NCBI GenBank assembly: GCA_022652485.1
Contig: JALCRK010000015.1
Location: 1 to 62,328, forward strand
Direction of reading: 5' to 3'
DNA from: Sphingobium sp.
GTDB lineage: Bacteria; Pseudomonadota; Alphaproteobacteria; Sphingomonadales; Sphingomonadaceae
Length of the DNA stretch: 62,328 nucleotides
Both the position numbers and the translations under genes were made by a program. The notes under the pieces are model-generated. The model did not search any database. It was not told the DNA's origin and saw only the letters and a list, made by a program, of their open reading frames with translations. Below are positions 17,736 through 26,209 of the stretch, piece by piece (the first letter of the stretch is position 1; each line of letters begins with the position of its first letter).

Positions 17736-17796
17736 GTGGGGAAAGGCCTAGCAAGAGCGAAGAGTCGAAAATGGGACAGTTTTGAGGGTTATCGCC

Positions 17797-18279
17797 ATGC
17801 GTCTGATCCGTCTTGCGGCGCTTGCCGCTCCGCTGGCGCTTGCCGCCTGCGCCGACCCCGCGCCGCTCTATGTCGATCAGGCGTGGGTGCAGCTGAATGC
17901 CAACCCGGATGCGCCTTCTGCCGGCTATTTCACGATCCACGGCGGGCCTGAGACCGTGACGCTCCGCAGCATCCAGACCGAGGGCGCGATCAAGATCGAG
18001 ATGCACGACAGCGTGATGAAAGACGGCATGATGACGATGGCGCCGATCGATTCCGTCGCCGTGCCCGCCAAGACCAAGGTGGCGTTCGCGCCGGGCGGCA
18101 AACATCTCATGCTGTTCAGCATCAACCCCGCAGTCGTCAAATCCGGGAAGCTGGGCCTGATGTTCATTTTCTCCAACGGAGACCGCCTCCCCGTCGATGC
18201 GACGATCAAGGCCGCAGGCGGCACGAACGGCGGAGATCACGACATGGGCCATATGAACAGCGCGGATCACGCCAACTGA
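17797..18279 (+). CDS. PCu(A)C-type periplasmic copper chaperone lipoprotein
   Basis: 160 residues from the ATG at 17797, preceded by GAGGG; a TTG five codons upstream is less likely. The signal peptide ends in lipobox LAAC. The body fits the DUF461/PCu(A)C family: VQLNANPDAPSAGYFTIHG, then the metal-binding H-x10-M...H-x-M pattern in EMHDSVMKDGMMTM and GGKHLMLF, and a His/Met-rich tail GGDHDMGHMNSADHAN that can also bind copper. The family delivers Cu(I) to the CuA centre of cytochrome c oxidase. It is divergent from dnaK and followed after 13 bases by the HEMTH gene. Confidence 0.87.
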   Translation: MRLIRLAALAAPLALAACADPAPLYVDQAWVQLNANPDAPSAGYFTIHGGPETVTLRSIQTEGAIKIEMHDSVMKDGMMTMAPIDSVAVPAKTKVAFAPGGKHLMLFSINPAVVKSGKLGLMFIFSNGDRLPVDATIKAAGGTNGGDHDMGHMNSADHAN

Positions 18280-18292
18280 TCCATCCTGCCCT

Positions 18293-18748
18293 ATGACCAC
18301 GCGCATCCTTACCGAAGGCGAGCGTGTTCTGGCGTCGTCACTCTTCGGCAGGGCGATCGACTATGACCGCGTGAAGCTCCACCAGCGGAAATTCTGGCCT
18401 TTCCATCCGCGAAGCTACACGATGGCGCCGGATGGACATTTATGGTTTCATCCACACGGAGACCTGTACAGATCTGATTTTTCTCTGGAAAACATAAATC
18501 TGCAAAGTCACTTCATCCATGAGATGACTCATGTATGGCAGGCGCAGACCAGGGGCCGCTGGTATCTGATGCTGATGCGCCACCCTTGGTGCCGCTATGA
18601 GTATATGCTGGAGCCGGGCAAGCCTTTCGCGCGCTACGGCATAGAACAGCAGGCGGAGATCGTCCGCCACGTGTTCCTGTATCGCTGGGGCTTTTGCGCA
18701 GCCGGAGCACCCGCATGGGAGATGCTGGAGGCGTTGCTGCCGTTTTAA
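18293..18748 (+). CDS. HEMTH-motif protein ('vgr-related' family of sphingomonads)
   Basis: 151 residues. It contains HEMTHVWQ (about residues 76-83), the HExxH zinc-peptidase signature, and a later E in EQQAEIVRH that could be a third ligand. Proteins of this size with this motif are often labelled 'vgr related protein' in sphingomonad genomes; no experimental role is known to me. There is no signal peptide. It sits 13 bases after the PCu(A)C gene, so the two may be co-transcribed. A large perfect inverted repeat follows. Confidence 0.7.
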   Translation: MTTRILTEGERVLASSLFGRAIDYDRVKLHQRKFWPFHPRSYTMAPDGHLWFHPHGDLYRSDFSLENINLQSHFIHEMTHVWQAQTRGRWYLMLMRHPWCRYEYMLEPGKPFARYGIEQQAEIVRHVFLYRWGFCAAGAPAWEMLEALLPF

Positions 18749-18755
18749 TTGTCCC

Positions 18756-18827
18756 CGTCATTCCCGCGAAAGCGGGAATCCAGCTAATGCCATCCCATTT
18801 TGGATTCCCGCTTTCGCGGGAATGACG
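18756..18827. repeat. 27-bp perfect inverted repeat, REP-like; probable bidirectional terminator
   Basis: Two 27-base arms (18756-18782 and 18801-18827) are exact reverse complements separated by 18 bases. Each arm is itself partly palindromic (TTCCCGC-GAAA-GCGGGAA). This is the familiar 'GTCATTCCCGC' proteobacterial intergenic repeat. It lies between the convergent ends of the HEMTH gene and grpE. Confidence 0.75.
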
Positions 18828-18839
18828 ATGTAAAAGAAA

Positions 18840-19397
18840 TTACTCGGGCTTCTTCGCCACGCCCACCAGAGCCGGACGCAGAAGGCGATCCTTGATGCGA
18901 TAGCCCGCCTGCATTTCCTGCACGATCGTGCCGGGAACCTCATCGCTCGGCAGCTCGACCATCGCCTGATGCAGGTTGGGATCGAGCATCTCGCCCAACG
19001 CCTTCACCTTTTCGATGCCGTGGCGGGAAAAGACGCTTTCGACCTCGCGACCGGTAGCTTCCAGCCCGACGACCAGCGCCTTGAACTTGTCGTCCTCGCG
19101 CAGCTCAGCCGGGATCGAGTCGAGCGCGCGCCCAAGATTGTCCGCCACCGAGAGGATATCGCGTGCGAAGGACGTGGCGGCATAGGCGCGGGCGTCAGCC
19201 AGCTCCTTCTCCATGCGGCGGCGCACATTCTGAGTCTCGGCATGGGCATAGAGCACGTCCTGCTTGGTCGTCTCCAGCTCTTGCTCCAGTGCAGCGAGCT
19301 TCGCGTCCAGATCGTCCAGCGCCTCGCTCGCGCCATCGGCGGCTTCCGCAGCCTGAGAGGTTTCGTTCTGATCCAGTTCCATATTCTCGTCGTTCAT
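18840..19397 (-). CDS. grpE: Nucleotide exchange factor GrpE
   Basis: 185 residues. Acidic N-terminus, a long coiled-coil helix (LDDLDAKLAALEQELETTK and onward, with DVLYAHAETQNVRRRMEKE) and the C-terminal beta domain ending in NLHQAMVELPSDEVPGTIVQEMQAGYRIKDRLLRPALVGVAKKPE (shown by its characteristic GY-IKDRLLRPA-V-V core). It releases ADP from DnaK. The start overlaps the hrcA stop by four bases (ATGA), so it is co-transcribed with hrcA. Confidence 0.96.
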   Translation of the reverse strand: MNDENMELDQNETSQAAEAADGASEALDDLDAKLAALEQELETTKQDVLYAHAETQNVRRRMEKELADARAYAATSFARDILSVADNLGRALDSIPAELREDDKFKALVVGLEATGREVESVFSRHGIEKVKALGEMLDPNLHQAMVELPSDEVPGTIVQEMQAGYRIKDRLLRPALVGVAKKPE

Positions 19398-20455
19398 CTC
19401 ATCAGTCTCGATAAAGTCTGTGCGGTGAAATCCACCATGGGGATCACGCGCGCATAGTTCAAGCGGGTGGGGCCGATCACGCCGACAACGCCGACGACCC
19501 GCCCTTCCCCGTCGCGGTACGGCGCGGCTATGACCGAAGAACCGGACAAGGAAAAGAGCTTGTTTTCCGATCCGATGAAGATTTTGGTGGCGACGGCCCG
19601 CATCGCCCCTTCCATCAGGCGGGAAATTTCCTGTTTCCCTTCCAGATCCTCGAGCAGCTGCCGCACGCGCTCCAGATCGGCGGAGGCATGTTCGTCGATA
19701 AGATTGGCCTGCCCCCGCACGATCAGGACCGGGCGCTCGGAAGCGTCCGCACTCCAGCTGGCAAGGCCGCGCTCGACAAGGCCGCGCGCCGCCGCATCAA
19801 GGTCTGCCCGGTCCCTGACCAGCTCTGCGGCAAGTTTGTCGCGCGCCTGGGCGAGGGTTAAGCCGGAAAGCCGCGCGGAAATATAGTTTCCGGCTTCGGC
19901 AAGTGCGCCAGAGCCGACGCCGGGCGGCAGATCGACAATGCGGTTCTCGACACTGCCGTCCGCTCCCACCATCACCGCAAGTGCCTGCGTCGCGCCGCCG
20001 AGCCCGCCCTGCCCCAGTGGCACGAAGCTGAATTGCCGCAGCACCGTTTCGCGCCGGGGCACGAGGACCATGCCCGCGCACGCGGACAGCCCGGAGAGGA
20101 TTGCGCTGGCCGAAGCCAGCACTTCCTCGATCGGACCGCTCTCTCCGACGCCCCGCTCAATGGCCCGGCGCTCTTCCGGCGAAGGCTCCGCGACCTGCAT
20201 CATGCCATCGACGAAAAGGCGCAGGCCACTCTCGGTCGGCACCCTGCCCGCAGACACATGGGGCGCGGCAAGCAGGCCGATCTCCTCCAGATCCTGCATC
20301 ACATTGCGGATGGACGCGGAGGAAAGATTGAGGCCCGAAAGCTGACTGATCGTGCGCGACCCGACCGGCGCGCCGGTGTCGAGATAATTTTCCACGACGA
20401 GGCGGAAAATATCGCGGGCGCGATCATTGAGTTCATTGATCGGGACGATGGCCAT
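19394..20455 (-). CDS. hrcA: Heat-inducible transcription repressor HrcA
   Basis: 353 residues. N-terminal winged helix-turn-helix (ARDIFRLVVENYLDTGAPVGSRTISQ, then LSSASIRNVMQDLEEIGLL, and HVSAGRVPTESGLRLFVD) and the C-terminal GAF-like domain ending GVVGVIGPTRLNYARVIPMVDFTAQ. HrcA binds CIRCE operators, usually upstream of groESL, and is kept active by GroEL. I see no CIRCE element (TTAGCACTC-N9-GAGTGCTAA) in this window. A sigma70-like promoter abuts the start codon. grpE overlaps downstream. Confidence 0.96.
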   Translation of the reverse strand: MAIVPINELNDRARDIFRLVVENYLDTGAPVGSRTISQLSGLNLSSASIRNVMQDLEEIGLLAAPHVSAGRVPTESGLRLFVDGMMQVAEPSPEERRAIERGVGESGPIEEVLASASAILSGLSACAGMVLVPRRETVLRQFSFVPLGQGGLGGATQALAVMVGADGSVENRIVDLPPGVGSGALAEAGNYISARLSGLTLAQARDKLAAELVRDRADLDAAARGLVERGLASWSADASERPVLIVRGQANLIDEHASADLERVRQLLEDLEGKQEISRLMEGAMRAVATKIFIGSENKLFSLSGSSVIAAPYRDGEGRVVGVVGVIGPTRLNYARVIPMVDFTAQTLSRLMR

Positions 20456-20461
20456 TCACCT

Positions 20462-20490
20462 AATGTAGGCAGGGAAACGGTGCTTCTCAA
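20462..20490 (-). promoter_or_regulatory. Sigma70-like promoter of hrcA, possibly leaderless transcript
   Basis: On the minus strand TTGAGA (20485-20490), 17 bases, and TACATT (20462-20467) are followed by AGGTGA and the hrcA ATG at 20455. The predicted start of transcription falls at or within a base or two of the ATG, so the mRNA may be leaderless unless another promoter lies further upstream. Confidence 0.45.
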
Positions 20491-20512
20491 TCGCTAAGCG
20501 CCCAGAGCCCAA

Positions 20513-20541
20513 AAGTCCGGACATCTTCGATGCCCGGACTT
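20513..20541 (-). terminator. Rho-independent terminator after the Pro/Ala-rich membrane protein gene
   Basis: On the minus strand AAGTCCGG (20534-20541) and CCGGACTT (20513-20520) form an 8-bp stem with a 13-base loop, followed by TT and GGG. It lies 19 bases after the stop of the 20560-21609 gene and before hrcA. Confidence 0.6.
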
Positions 20542-20559
20542 GGCGTTGATAGCTCAGGA

Positions 20560-21609
20560 TCAGTTATATTGCGGCTTGAGGACCGGAGGACGCAAAGCGC
20601 CCCTTCCAAAGCCATAGCTGACCTGAATGGGCTGCACGCTCGGTGTCGACGGTCTGGCGGCGACGGCAGGCACTTGCCTCTGATCCAGGCCCGCTCCTTC
20701 CTGAGCGAGAAGGAAATTGGCCCGGCGCAAACGGTTTTTGCGAGTTAGAAATGGATTTTCTGCCGAAGGTTGCGCGGCAATCATCACTTCGCGCCGGGTA
20801 GCCGTATCTCCGCTGAGCTGGCTGAGATTACTGGTCACTCGACGACTGATAGGAGCTTCCTGCGGATCCTCGAGAACTGGTACAATGACCGGCGAGGCCA
20901 CAACAGCTTCAGGGTGCGATTGGACATCCGCAGCAGTATAAGTGCTGTTTTCTACTCTCTGCTCTGCCGGGGGCACTGCCCTGCGTCTCAGCGCAGCATA
21001 TGCTCCCGCTCCGAGGAGCAGGACCGTGCCAAATCCCAAAATCCAGTACCCCGTTTCAGTCCCGTCATCGGCACGGGCAGGTATCGAAGCAGGAACGGGA
21101 GGCAGCACAGGAGCCGTACTTATGTTTTCCGAAGCCTGGGGAGCTTCGGGAGTGGAGGTCTCTGCAGGGATAGCCGTTGCCGGAGACACTGCCGCCGGGG
21201 GAGAGCTGCTCTGCGATAGCGATGTGGTGGTTCGCTCGGCAGATCGCGGAGCCGATTGAGCGACCTTCTTTCGGATAGCGCTGGATTCTGTCGCGCTATC
21301 GCTGATCGCAACGGGGGCAGAAACGGGTGGCGTAGGCTGGACGATAGGCGCAGAGGGTTTGAAAACGACCTGTGGCAATGCTGCGCTAGGCTGCGCGGCT
21401 ACCGTCGGAGCGATAACAGGCGGCGCGACCGCAGGTGCAATGGGCGCGGGCGGTGTAGCTTCTGGACCGGCAGGAACGGCCGTCTGCGCAGAAGCAGGAA
21501 GGTTGGCAAGGGCCAGAACAGCGGCGATCGCGGCTATGGCGGGGCGGGCAGAGGAAGCTGCGTATCTCATGCACGATCTAACGCGGCGCCCTGTTTTTCG
21601 TTCTGCCAT
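20560..21609 (-). CDS. Pro/Ala-rich single-pass membrane protein, unknown function
   Basis: Up to 349 residues; ATG codons at 21609 and 21570 (MRYAASSARPA) are both possible and neither has a clear ribosome site. A signal sequence (AIAAIAAVLALANLPASAQ) leads into about 150 residues of Pro/Ala/Ser-rich low-complexity sequence. A single transmembrane helix follows (YWILGFGTVLLLGAGAYAAL) with RRR on the cytoplasmic side, then a C-terminal domain with the segment NPFLTRKNRLRRANFLLAQ. That basic segment looks conserved in sphingomonad hypothetical proteins. The topology suggests a periplasm-spanning stalk with a cytoplasmic tail. No function is assignable. Confidence 0.7.
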   Translation of the reverse strand: MAERKTGRRVRSCMRYAASSARPAIAAIAAVLALANLPASAQTAVPAGPEATPPAPIAPAVAPPVIAPTVAAQPSAALPQVVFKPSAPIVQPTPPVSAPVAISDSATESSAIRKKVAQSAPRSAERTTTSLSQSSSPPAAVSPATAIPAETSTPEAPQASENISTAPVLPPVPASIPARADDGTETGYWILGFGTVLLLGAGAYAALRRRAVPPAEQRVENSTYTAADVQSHPEAVVASPVIVPVLEDPQEAPISRRVTSNLSQLSGDTATRREVMIAAQPSAENPFLTRKNRLRRANFLLAQEGAGLDQRQVPAVAARPSTPSVQPIQVSYGFGRGALRPPVLKPQYN

Positions 21610-21764
21610 CCGCGCCGGACTGAAATTTCCGGGCGGCTAGTCGAGGAAACCGTTCCTGCCCGTCGACGAACCGTTACGCCCGTTCCGGAAAACACTTGTG
21701 CGGCAAAGCGACCAGGCATAATCGCATCCGCATTCATCTTTCATCGCAACAAGAGGCAAACCTT

Positions 21765-22481
21765 ATGCGCCCATCCGGCCGCACTCCCGATCAGATGCGC
21801 AGCATCAGCATCGAACCGAATTTCACCGTTCATGCGGAAGGAAGCTGCCTCGTCAGCTTCGGCGATACGCGCGTGCTTTGCACCGCAAGCATCGAAGAAA
21901 AGGTGCCACCCTTCATGCGCGGCAAGGGAGAAGGCTGGATCACGGCGGAATATGGGATGCTCCCCCGCGCCACTCATACGCGTGGCAGTCGTGAGGCGGC
22001 AAAAGGCAAGCAATCGGGCCGCACGCAGGAAATCCAGCGGCTCATCGGGCGTTCGCTGCGCTCCGTAGTGAATCTGAAGGCGCTGGGGGAGCGGCAGATC
22101 ACGCTCGATTGTGATGTCATCCAGGCCGATGGTGGCACACGCACCGCCTCCATCTCCGGCGCATGGGTGGCCCTGCGCATCGCGGTGGACAAGCTGATCG
22201 CGTCGGGCGCGCTCAAGTCCGATCCCATTATCACGCAGGTCGCGGCGGTAAGCTGCGGCATCAGCAGCGGCACTCCCGTGCTCGATCTCGATTATATCGA
22301 GGACAGCTCCGCCGAAGCCGACGCCAATTTCGTGCTAACCGGAGACAGCAAACTCGCCGAAGTGCAGGCGACGGCGGAAGGCGCAACCTTCGATGAGGAG
22401 GAACTGCTGCGCCTGCTGCGTCTCGCGCGCATCGGCTGCAGCGAAATCTTCGTGGCGCAACGTAAGGCGACCGGGCGGTGA
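21765..22481 (+). CDS. rph: Ribonuclease PH
   Basis: 238 residues from the ATG at 21765, which has AAGAGG upstream. RNase PH core: [88 protein letters not shown], and the C-terminal [12 protein letters not shown]. It trims tRNA 3' ends phosphorolytically. Its stop overlaps the rdgB GTG start (GTGA), and the rph-rdgB-hemW order is common in alphaproteobacteria. Confidence 0.97.
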   Translation: MRPSGRTPDQMRSISIEPNFTVHAEGSCLVSFGDTRVLCTASIEEKVPPFMRGKGEGWITAEYGMLPRATHTRGSREAAKGKQSGRTQEIQRLIGRSLRSVVNLKALGERQITLDCDVIQADGGTRTASISGAWVALRIAVDKLIASGALKSDPIITQVAAVSCGISSGTPVLDLDYIEDSSAEADANFVLTGDSKLAEVQATAEGATFDEEELLRLLRLARIGCSEIFVAQRKATGR

Positions 22482-23122
22482 CAGACAATTACAGCCCAGA
22501 AGACGAAATAATACCACAGGCGATCCGCAAGCTGACACCCGGCAGGCTGGTGATCGCCAGCCATAACATGGGCAAGGTGCGCGAGATTGCCGAGTTGCTC
22601 GGCCCTCATGGCATGGAGCCGGTGTCGGCTGGCGCGCTCGGCCTGCCGGAGCCGGAGGAAACCGGCACCACCTTCATCGCCAATGCCGAACTGAAGGCGC
22701 TTGCGGCAGCAGATCTCTCCGGCCTGCCTGCCCTTGCAGACGACAGCGGTCTGTGCGTCGAGGCACTGGGCGGCGATCCCGGCATATTCTCCGCGCGCTG
22801 GGCGGGGGTGGACAAGGATTTTAGCCTCGCAATGCGCCTGGTGCACGAGGCGCTGGAAGCGAAAGGCCCCGATGCCGGACGAGACGCGCACTTCATATGC
22901 GCGCTGGCGCTCGCCTGGCCTGACGGGCATGTCGAGGCATTCGAAGGCCGGGTCGATGGCCGTATCGTCTGGCCGCCGCGCGGCGACAAGGGTTTCGGCT
23001 ATGACCCGATTTTCCAGCCCCTCGAACACAGCATCACTTTCGCGGAGATGGACCCTGCCGCCAAACATGCGATGAGCCACCGGGCGGACGCGTTCCGCCA
23101 GCTGGTGGAGACGGTGTTCTGA
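22478..23122 (+). CDS. rdgB: Non-canonical purine NTP pyrophosphatase (RdgB/HAM1)
   Basis: 214 residues, GTG start overlapping rph. Motifs: [59 protein letters not shown] and [13 protein letters not shown], with SHRADAFR at the C-terminus. It hydrolyses dITP, XTP and ITP to the monophosphate to keep them out of DNA and RNA. Its stop overlaps what appears to be a CTG start of hemW (CTGA at 23119-23122). Confidence 0.96.
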   Translation: MTDNYSPEDEIIPQAIRKLTPGRLVIASHNMGKVREIAELLGPHGMEPVSAGALGLPEPEETGTTFIANAELKALAAADLSGLPALADDSGLCVEALGGDPGIFSARWAGVDKDFSLAMRLVHEALEAKGPDAGRDAHFICALALAWPDGHVEAFEGRVDGRIVWPPRGDKGFGYDPIFQPLEHSITFAEMDPAAKHAMSHRADAFRQLVETVF

Positions 23123-24270
23123 GCGGAGACACCCCTCCTCCCCTGGCCCTTTATATCCACTGGCCGTTCTGCGTTTCCAAATGCCCCTATTGCGATTTCA
23201 ACAGCCATGTGCGGGAAAGCGTCGATATCGACGACTGGCGCGGCGCGCTGCTTCGCGACATGGCATATGAAGCGCGACAGACGCCGGGCCATTGCCTGAC
23301 ATCGATCTTTTTCGGTGGCGGCACACCCAGCCTGATGCCGCCTGCCCTTGTGGCCGACCTGATCGATGCGGCTGGGCAGCACTGGGGCTTCGCGCCGGAT
23401 ATAGAGATCACGCTGGAGGCCAACCCAAACAGCGTCGAGGTGGCGCGCTTTGCGGATCTGGCGCGCGCCGGGGTCAACCGGGTTTCGCTGGGCATCCAGT
23501 CGTTCGAGCAGGATATGCTGCGGTTTCTCGGCCGCGCGCATGATGCGGATGAAGCGCGCACCGCGCTCGATACCGCCCAAGCCAATTTCACCCGCGCCAG
23601 CTTCGATCTCATCTATGCGCTGCCGGGCCAGACGCTGGAACAATGGGAAGCGCAGCTCTCCCACGCACTGTCTCTCGGCACCGGCCACCTCTCGCTTTAT
23701 CAGCTCACGATCGAGCCGGGCACGCGTTTCGAGACGATGGTACGACGGGGAGAGTTCGTTCCCCTCGACGCCGATCAGGCCGCCGATTTTTATGAGGCGA
23801 CGCGCAAGTTGACTATGTCGTTGGGTATTCCCGCCTATGAGATCAGCAACCACGCCCGCACGGGAGAGGAGAGCCGCCACAACCTCGCCTACTGGCGCTA
23901 TCGGGACTATGTCGGCATTGGTCCCGGCGCGCACGGGCGGCGGGGCGGCATGGCGACGCAGCGCCACAAAAAGCCCGAGAACTGGCTCCGGGCCGTAGCG
24001 CAGGATGGCCACGGCGCGGAGAGTGAAACCCGGCTCGACGCGCGCGACCAGGCCCGCGAGGCCTTGATGATGGGACTGCGGTTGACCGAGGGCTTGGACA
24101 TCTCCGCACTGGCCGCGCGCCTGACCCTGCACGAAGACGAGATGCTCGATCGGCAGGCAGTGGCAAGGCTCGCGGGGTATGGCCTCCTTCGCGCGGAGGG
24201 CAGCGCCATCGCGGTTAGCCCGCAAGGCATGTTGCTGTTGGATGCGATCCTGCCGCAGATTGTGATATAG
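23119..24270 (+). CDS. hemW: Radical SAM heme chaperone HemW, CTG start proposed
   Basis: 383 residues if started at CTG 23119. The radical SAM cluster motif lies at 23170-23193 ([11 protein letters not shown], i.e. CxxxCxxC), so the usual ATG/GTG/TTG search, whose first hit is GTG 23209, would cut it off. Reading back in frame I find no ATG, GTG or TTG between the rdgB stop region and that motif. CTG 23119 overlaps the rdgB stop as CTGA and has GGAG (23107-23110) with an 8-base spacing. Other motifs: [41 protein letters not shown] and YEISNHA, which are HemW-type rather than HemN. It inserts heme into respiratory enzymes. Confidence 0.88.
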   Translation: MSGDTPPPLALYIHWPFCVSKCPYCDFNSHVRESVDIDDWRGALLRDMAYEARQTPGHCLTSIFFGGGTPSLMPPALVADLIDAAGQHWGFAPDIEITLEANPNSVEVARFADLARAGVNRVSLGIQSFEQDMLRFLGRAHDADEARTALDTAQANFTRASFDLIYALPGQTLEQWEAQLSHALSLGTGHLSLYQLTIEPGTRFETMVRRGEFVPLDADQAADFYEATRKLTMSLGIPAYEISNHARTGEESRHNLAYWRYRDYVGIGPGAHGRRGGMATQRHKKPENWLRAVAQDGHGAESETRLDARDQAREALMMGLRLTEGLDISALAARLTLHEDEMLDRQAVARLAGYGLLRAEGSAIAVSPQGMLLLDAILPQIVI

Positions 24271-25175
24271 TGCTCCACATGGAGCTTCCTCACCCCCTCC
24301 TCGCCGCGTGGAACAGGCATCTCGCGCTGGAGCGGCGGCGCTCGGTGCATACGGTGCGCGCCTATGTCGCCTGCGCGCAGCGATTGCTGCAATTCCTGAC
24401 CGTGCATTGCGGCGCCTCCCCCTCCGGCGCCCTGCTGGCCGCCCTGCCCGCAGCCGATCTGCGCGCCTATCTCGCGCACCGGCGCGCGCAAGGCCTCGGC
24501 AACGCCTCTACCGCGCGGGAGCTTTCCGCGCTCCGTGCCTTTCTCGCATTCGCGGGCGGAGACGATGCGGTCATTCCGCCACTGCGCGGACCGCGCGTCA
24601 AGAAAGGCGTGCCCCGCCCCGTCGCGCCGGACGAAGTGATCGCGCTTGCCGAAGACGTGGCGGAAAATGCCGCCGAGCCGTGGATCGCGGCACGCAACTG
24701 GGCGGTGCTGCTTCTGCTCTATGGCGCCGGCCTGCGCATCTCCGAAGCGCTATCGCTCACTGGCGCAGACGTGCCCACCGCCGAAACGATCCGCATCACG
24801 GGCAAACGCGGCAAGACCCGCATCGTGCCGCTGTTGCCCCAGGTGCGCGAGGCTGTGGCGGAATATGCCGCGCTCTGCCCTTATGGCGTAATACGCGACG
24901 AACCGCTGTTCCGGGGAGCGCGCGGGGGGCCGCTTGACCCGGCGATCATCCGCAAGGCGGTGCGGGAGGCGCGGCGACGCCTGATGCTGCCCGAACGGAC
25001 CAGCCCCCATGCGCTGCGTCACAGCTTCGCGACCCATTTGCTAGGGCGCGGCGCGGATCTCAGGGCGCTGCAGGAGTTGCTGGGCCATGCGAGCCTCAGC
25101 TCCACCCAGATCTACACCCAGGTGGATGCGGCGCATCTGCTCGACGTATATCGCAACGCGCATCCGAGAGCCTGA
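24270..25175 (+). CDS. xerC: Tyrosine recombinase XerC
   Basis: 301 residues with GTG at 24270 overlapping the hemW TAG, or 298 from the ATG at 24279. N-terminal SAM-like domain (RRRSVHTVRAYVACAQRLLQFL) and C-terminal catalytic domain with the Arg in GAGLRISEALSL, a Lys in ITGKRGKTRIVPL, the H-x-x-R box in SPHALRHSFATHLLGRG, LQELLGHASLSSTQIYTQVD with the second His and the nucleophile Tyr. Full set of catalytic residues. It resolves chromosome dimers at dif with XerD. The neighbouring genes are housekeeping, which argues against an integron or phage integrase. Confidence 0.92.
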   Translation: MLHMELPHPLLAAWNRHLALERRRSVHTVRAYVACAQRLLQFLTVHCGASPSGALLAALPAADLRAYLAHRRAQGLGNASTARELSALRAFLAFAGGDDAVIPPLRGPRVKKGVPRPVAPDEVIALAEDVAENAAEPWIAARNWAVLLLLYGAGLRISEALSLTGADVPTAETIRITGKRGKTRIVPLLPQVREAVAEYAALCPYGVIRDEPLFRGARGGPLDPAIIRKAVREARRRLMLPERTSPHALRHSFATHLLGRGADLRALQELLGHASLSSTQIYTQVDAAHLLDVYRNAHPRA

Positions 25176-25180
25176 CCCCC

Positions 25181-26209
25181 TTACGCCTGCTCCTTGACCA
25201 TATCGAGAGCGACGTCGACGATCATGTCTTCCTGCCCGCCGACCATGCGGCGGCGGCCCAGCTCGACGAGGATGGCGCGGGTATCGACGCCATAGTCGAC
25301 GGAAGCCTTCTCGGCGTGACGCAGGAAGGATGAATAGACGCCAGCATAGCCCAGAGAGAGGGTCTCGCGGTCCACCCGCACCGGACGATCCTGCAACGGA
25401 CGGATCAGGTCTTCCGCCGCGTCCATCAGCTTGAAGAGATCGCAGCCGTGGTTCCAGCCCTTGCGATCGGCAGCGGCGATGAAAACCTCCAAGGGCGCAT
25501 TGCCCGCGCCCGCGCCCATTCCGGCAAGCGACGCATCGACGCGGATCGCGCCGGACTGGACCGCGACCAGTGAGTTGGCGACGCCAAGGCTGAGGTTATG
25601 GTGCGCGTGCACGCCGCGCTGCGTCTCGGGCTTGAGCACCCGGTCATAGGCCTCGAAGCGCGCGCGATAGGCATCCATGTCCATCGCGCCGCCGCTGTCG
25701 GTCACATAGACGCAGGTCGCGCCGTAGGTTTCCATCAGCTTCGCCTGTTGAGCGAGCTGCTCCGGCTCGATCATATGGCTCATCATCAGGAAGCCGATCG
25801 TGTCCATGCCGAGATTGCGCGCGGCCTCGATATGCTGCTTCGAGACATCCGCCTCGGTGCAGTGGGTGGCGATACGCACTGAACGTGCGCCGAGGGCATA
25901 AGCCTGCTTCAGATCATGCACGGTGCCGATGCCGGGCAACAACAGCGTGGTGACGACGGCGTTCTTCACCGCGTCCGCCACCGCCTCGATCCACTCCCAG
26001 TCGGTGTGCGCGCCAAAGCCATAGTTGAAGCTGCTGCCCTGCAAGCCGTCGCCATGCGCGATCTCGATCGCGTCGACACCTGCCTCATCGAGCGCGCGGG
26101 CGATCTGGCGGCAATGTTCGATGCCGTACTGGTGACGGATGGCGTGCATACCGTCGCGCAGGGACACGTCCTGAATGTAGAGCTTGGTCTGTGTTGGGTC
26201 GAACGCCAT
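25181..26209 (-). CDS. 4-hydroxy-2-oxovalerate aldolase (DmpG/BphI type)
   Basis: 342 residues. HMGL-like TIM barrel: [17 protein letters not shown] (the D in LRDG and metal-binding residues), [39 protein letters not shown] and the metal-binding [13 protein letters not shown]. It cleaves 4-hydroxy-2-oxopentanoate to pyruvate and acetaldehyde, last but one step of meta-cleavage pathways, and forms a channelling complex with the acylating acetaldehyde dehydrogenase encoded immediately upstream. The two genes overlap as TAATG. It converges with xerC across 5 bases. Confidence 0.95.
   Translation of the reverse strand: MAFDPTQTKLYIQDVSLRDGMHAIRHQYGIEHCRQIARALDEAGVDAIEIAHGDGLQGSSFNYGFGAHTDWEWIEAVADAVKNAVVTTLLLPGIGTVHDLKQAYALGARSVRIATHCTEADVSKQHIEAARNLGMDTIGFLMMSHMIEPEQLAQQAKLMETYGATCVYVTDSGGAMDMDAYRARFEAYDRVLKPETQRGVHAHHNLSLGVANSLVAVQSGAIRVDASLAGMGAGAGNAPLEVFIAAADRKGWNHGCDLFKLMDAAEDLIRPLQDRPVRVDRETLSLGYAGVYSSFLRHAEKASVDYGVDTRAILVELGRRRMVGGQEDMIVDVALDMVKEQA

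Noticed and set aside
20456..20560. CIRCE element upstream of hrcA
   Set aside because: No TTAGCACTC-N9-GAGTGCTAA is present; CTTAGCGATTGAG is only a superficial resemblance.
24270..25175. Integrase of a mobile element
   Set aside because: Sequence and context (rph-rdgB-hemW) fit the housekeeping XerC; no attachment sites or element genes nearby.
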